Of a DNA stretch of 64,000 nt, positions 63,911-64,000 are shown piece by piece. The position numbers and the translations under genes are program-made. Source of the stretch: Qipengyuania sp. S6317L1 (GTDB lineage Bacteria > Pseudomonadota > Alphaproteobacteria > Sphingomonadales > Sphingomonadaceae); contig NZ_JALKAJ010000003.1 of the NCBI RefSeq assembly GCF_023015615.1, forward strand, positions 186,001 to 250,000, given 5' to 3'. Under the pieces are notes generated by a model. That model had not been told where the DNA came from. It did not search any database and was given only the letters and a program-made list of their open reading frames with translations. Every line of letters starts with the position of its first letter. Within the stretch, counting starts at the first letter, position 1.

Positions 63911-64000
63911 TTAACGCAGACGTTCGATCGCCTGCGCAAGCACCACGTAGAGCTTGCCGACGTCAGAGCCGAGGACTGTCACGCCCAGAGCTTTGCCGTC
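63911..64000 (-). CDS. 3' end of a minus-strand gene, identity unknown
   Basis: A frame without stops reads in from the window edge and ends with TAA at 63911-63913. It gives 29 residues, DGKALGVTVLGSDVGKLYVV followed by LAQAIERLR. The composition looks like a real C-terminal helix. I do not recognise the family. It is nine bases from the convergent DUF1467 gene. Confidence 0.5.
   Translation of the reverse strand, partial: DGKALGVTVLGSDVGKLYVVLAQAIERLR

Noticed and set aside
1-64000. CRISPR arrays, insertion sequences, integrases, attachment sites, tRNA or rRNA genes.
   Set aside because: No regularly spaced repeats, transposase or integrase motifs or cloverleaf sequence was seen on either strand by reading; a tool-based scan was not possible.

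Overview
The window looks like chromosomal DNA of an alphaproteobacterium, most likely order Sphingomonadales and probably an Erythrobacter-like marine member. This is inferred from gene families and order: a complete exosortase A (XrtA/PEP-CTERM) exopolysaccharide locus of the sphingomonad type, a 14-gene nuo operon with extra small ORFs, an RNase E with a large acidic insert, a fabA-fabB pair, and an RNase J-DUF1467 pair. No database search was possible. Base composition looks evenly and moderately GC-rich. I saw no insertion sequence, prophage, CRISPR array, tRNA or rRNA.

Layout. 1-4338 (+): 3' part of ilvD, a small lipoprotein, the bifunctional NAD(P)HX repair enzyme and a TrmA/RumA-type RNA methyltransferase. 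4335-22485: the XrtA locus. Its first arm (minus strand) carries a FemAB/GNAT-like transferase, an acyl carrier protein and two alpha/beta hydrolases. The divergent arm (plus strand) carries an acyl-CoA ligase and a PLP decarboxylase. After a 178-bp gap come Wza-like export protein, Wzz-like chain-length protein, tyrosine autokinase, outer-membrane beta-barrel, ExeA-like ATPase, polysaccharide deacetylase, FemAB protein, glycosyltransferase, exosortase A and an asparagine-synthase-like amidotransferase. Next is a crotonase with both catalytic glutamates of the DSF synthase RpfF. 23645-26036 (-): zapE, a PaaI-type thioesterase and sdhB. 26300-27783 (+): SDR oxidoreductase and methyltransferase. 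27816-30569 (-): rne with a structured leader. 31036-44544: cell-wall amidase, PBP1A, peroxiredoxin, prfB, a lipoprotein methyltransferase, fabA, fabB, GNAT, alpha/beta hydrolase, a 2-hydroxyacid dehydrogenase (-), an SH3 protein, a thiolase (-) and an aldehyde dehydrogenase. 44745-60376 (+): nuoA-N, interrupted by five small non-nuo ORFs. 60380-63901 (+): birA, coaX, rnj, DUF1467. The last 90 bases hold the 3' end of a minus-strand gene.

How it fits together. The XrtA locus encodes polymer assembly and export plus the PEP-CTERM protein-sorting transpeptidase. It also holds an acyl-activating module (ligase, ACP, decarboxylase, N-acyltransferase-like proteins, hydrolases) whose product is unknown. 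The RpfF-like gene beside it suggests a fatty-acid signal linked to surface polymer production, which is inference. The nuo operon encodes respiratory complex I; the small membrane or exported proteins translationally coupled inside it are candidate accessory subunits or assembly factors.

The most interesting leads are the small nuo-embedded ORFs, the RpfF-like gene with its helically phased direct repeats, the XrtA acyl module, the structured rne leader, and a methyltransferase that carries a lipoprotein signal.
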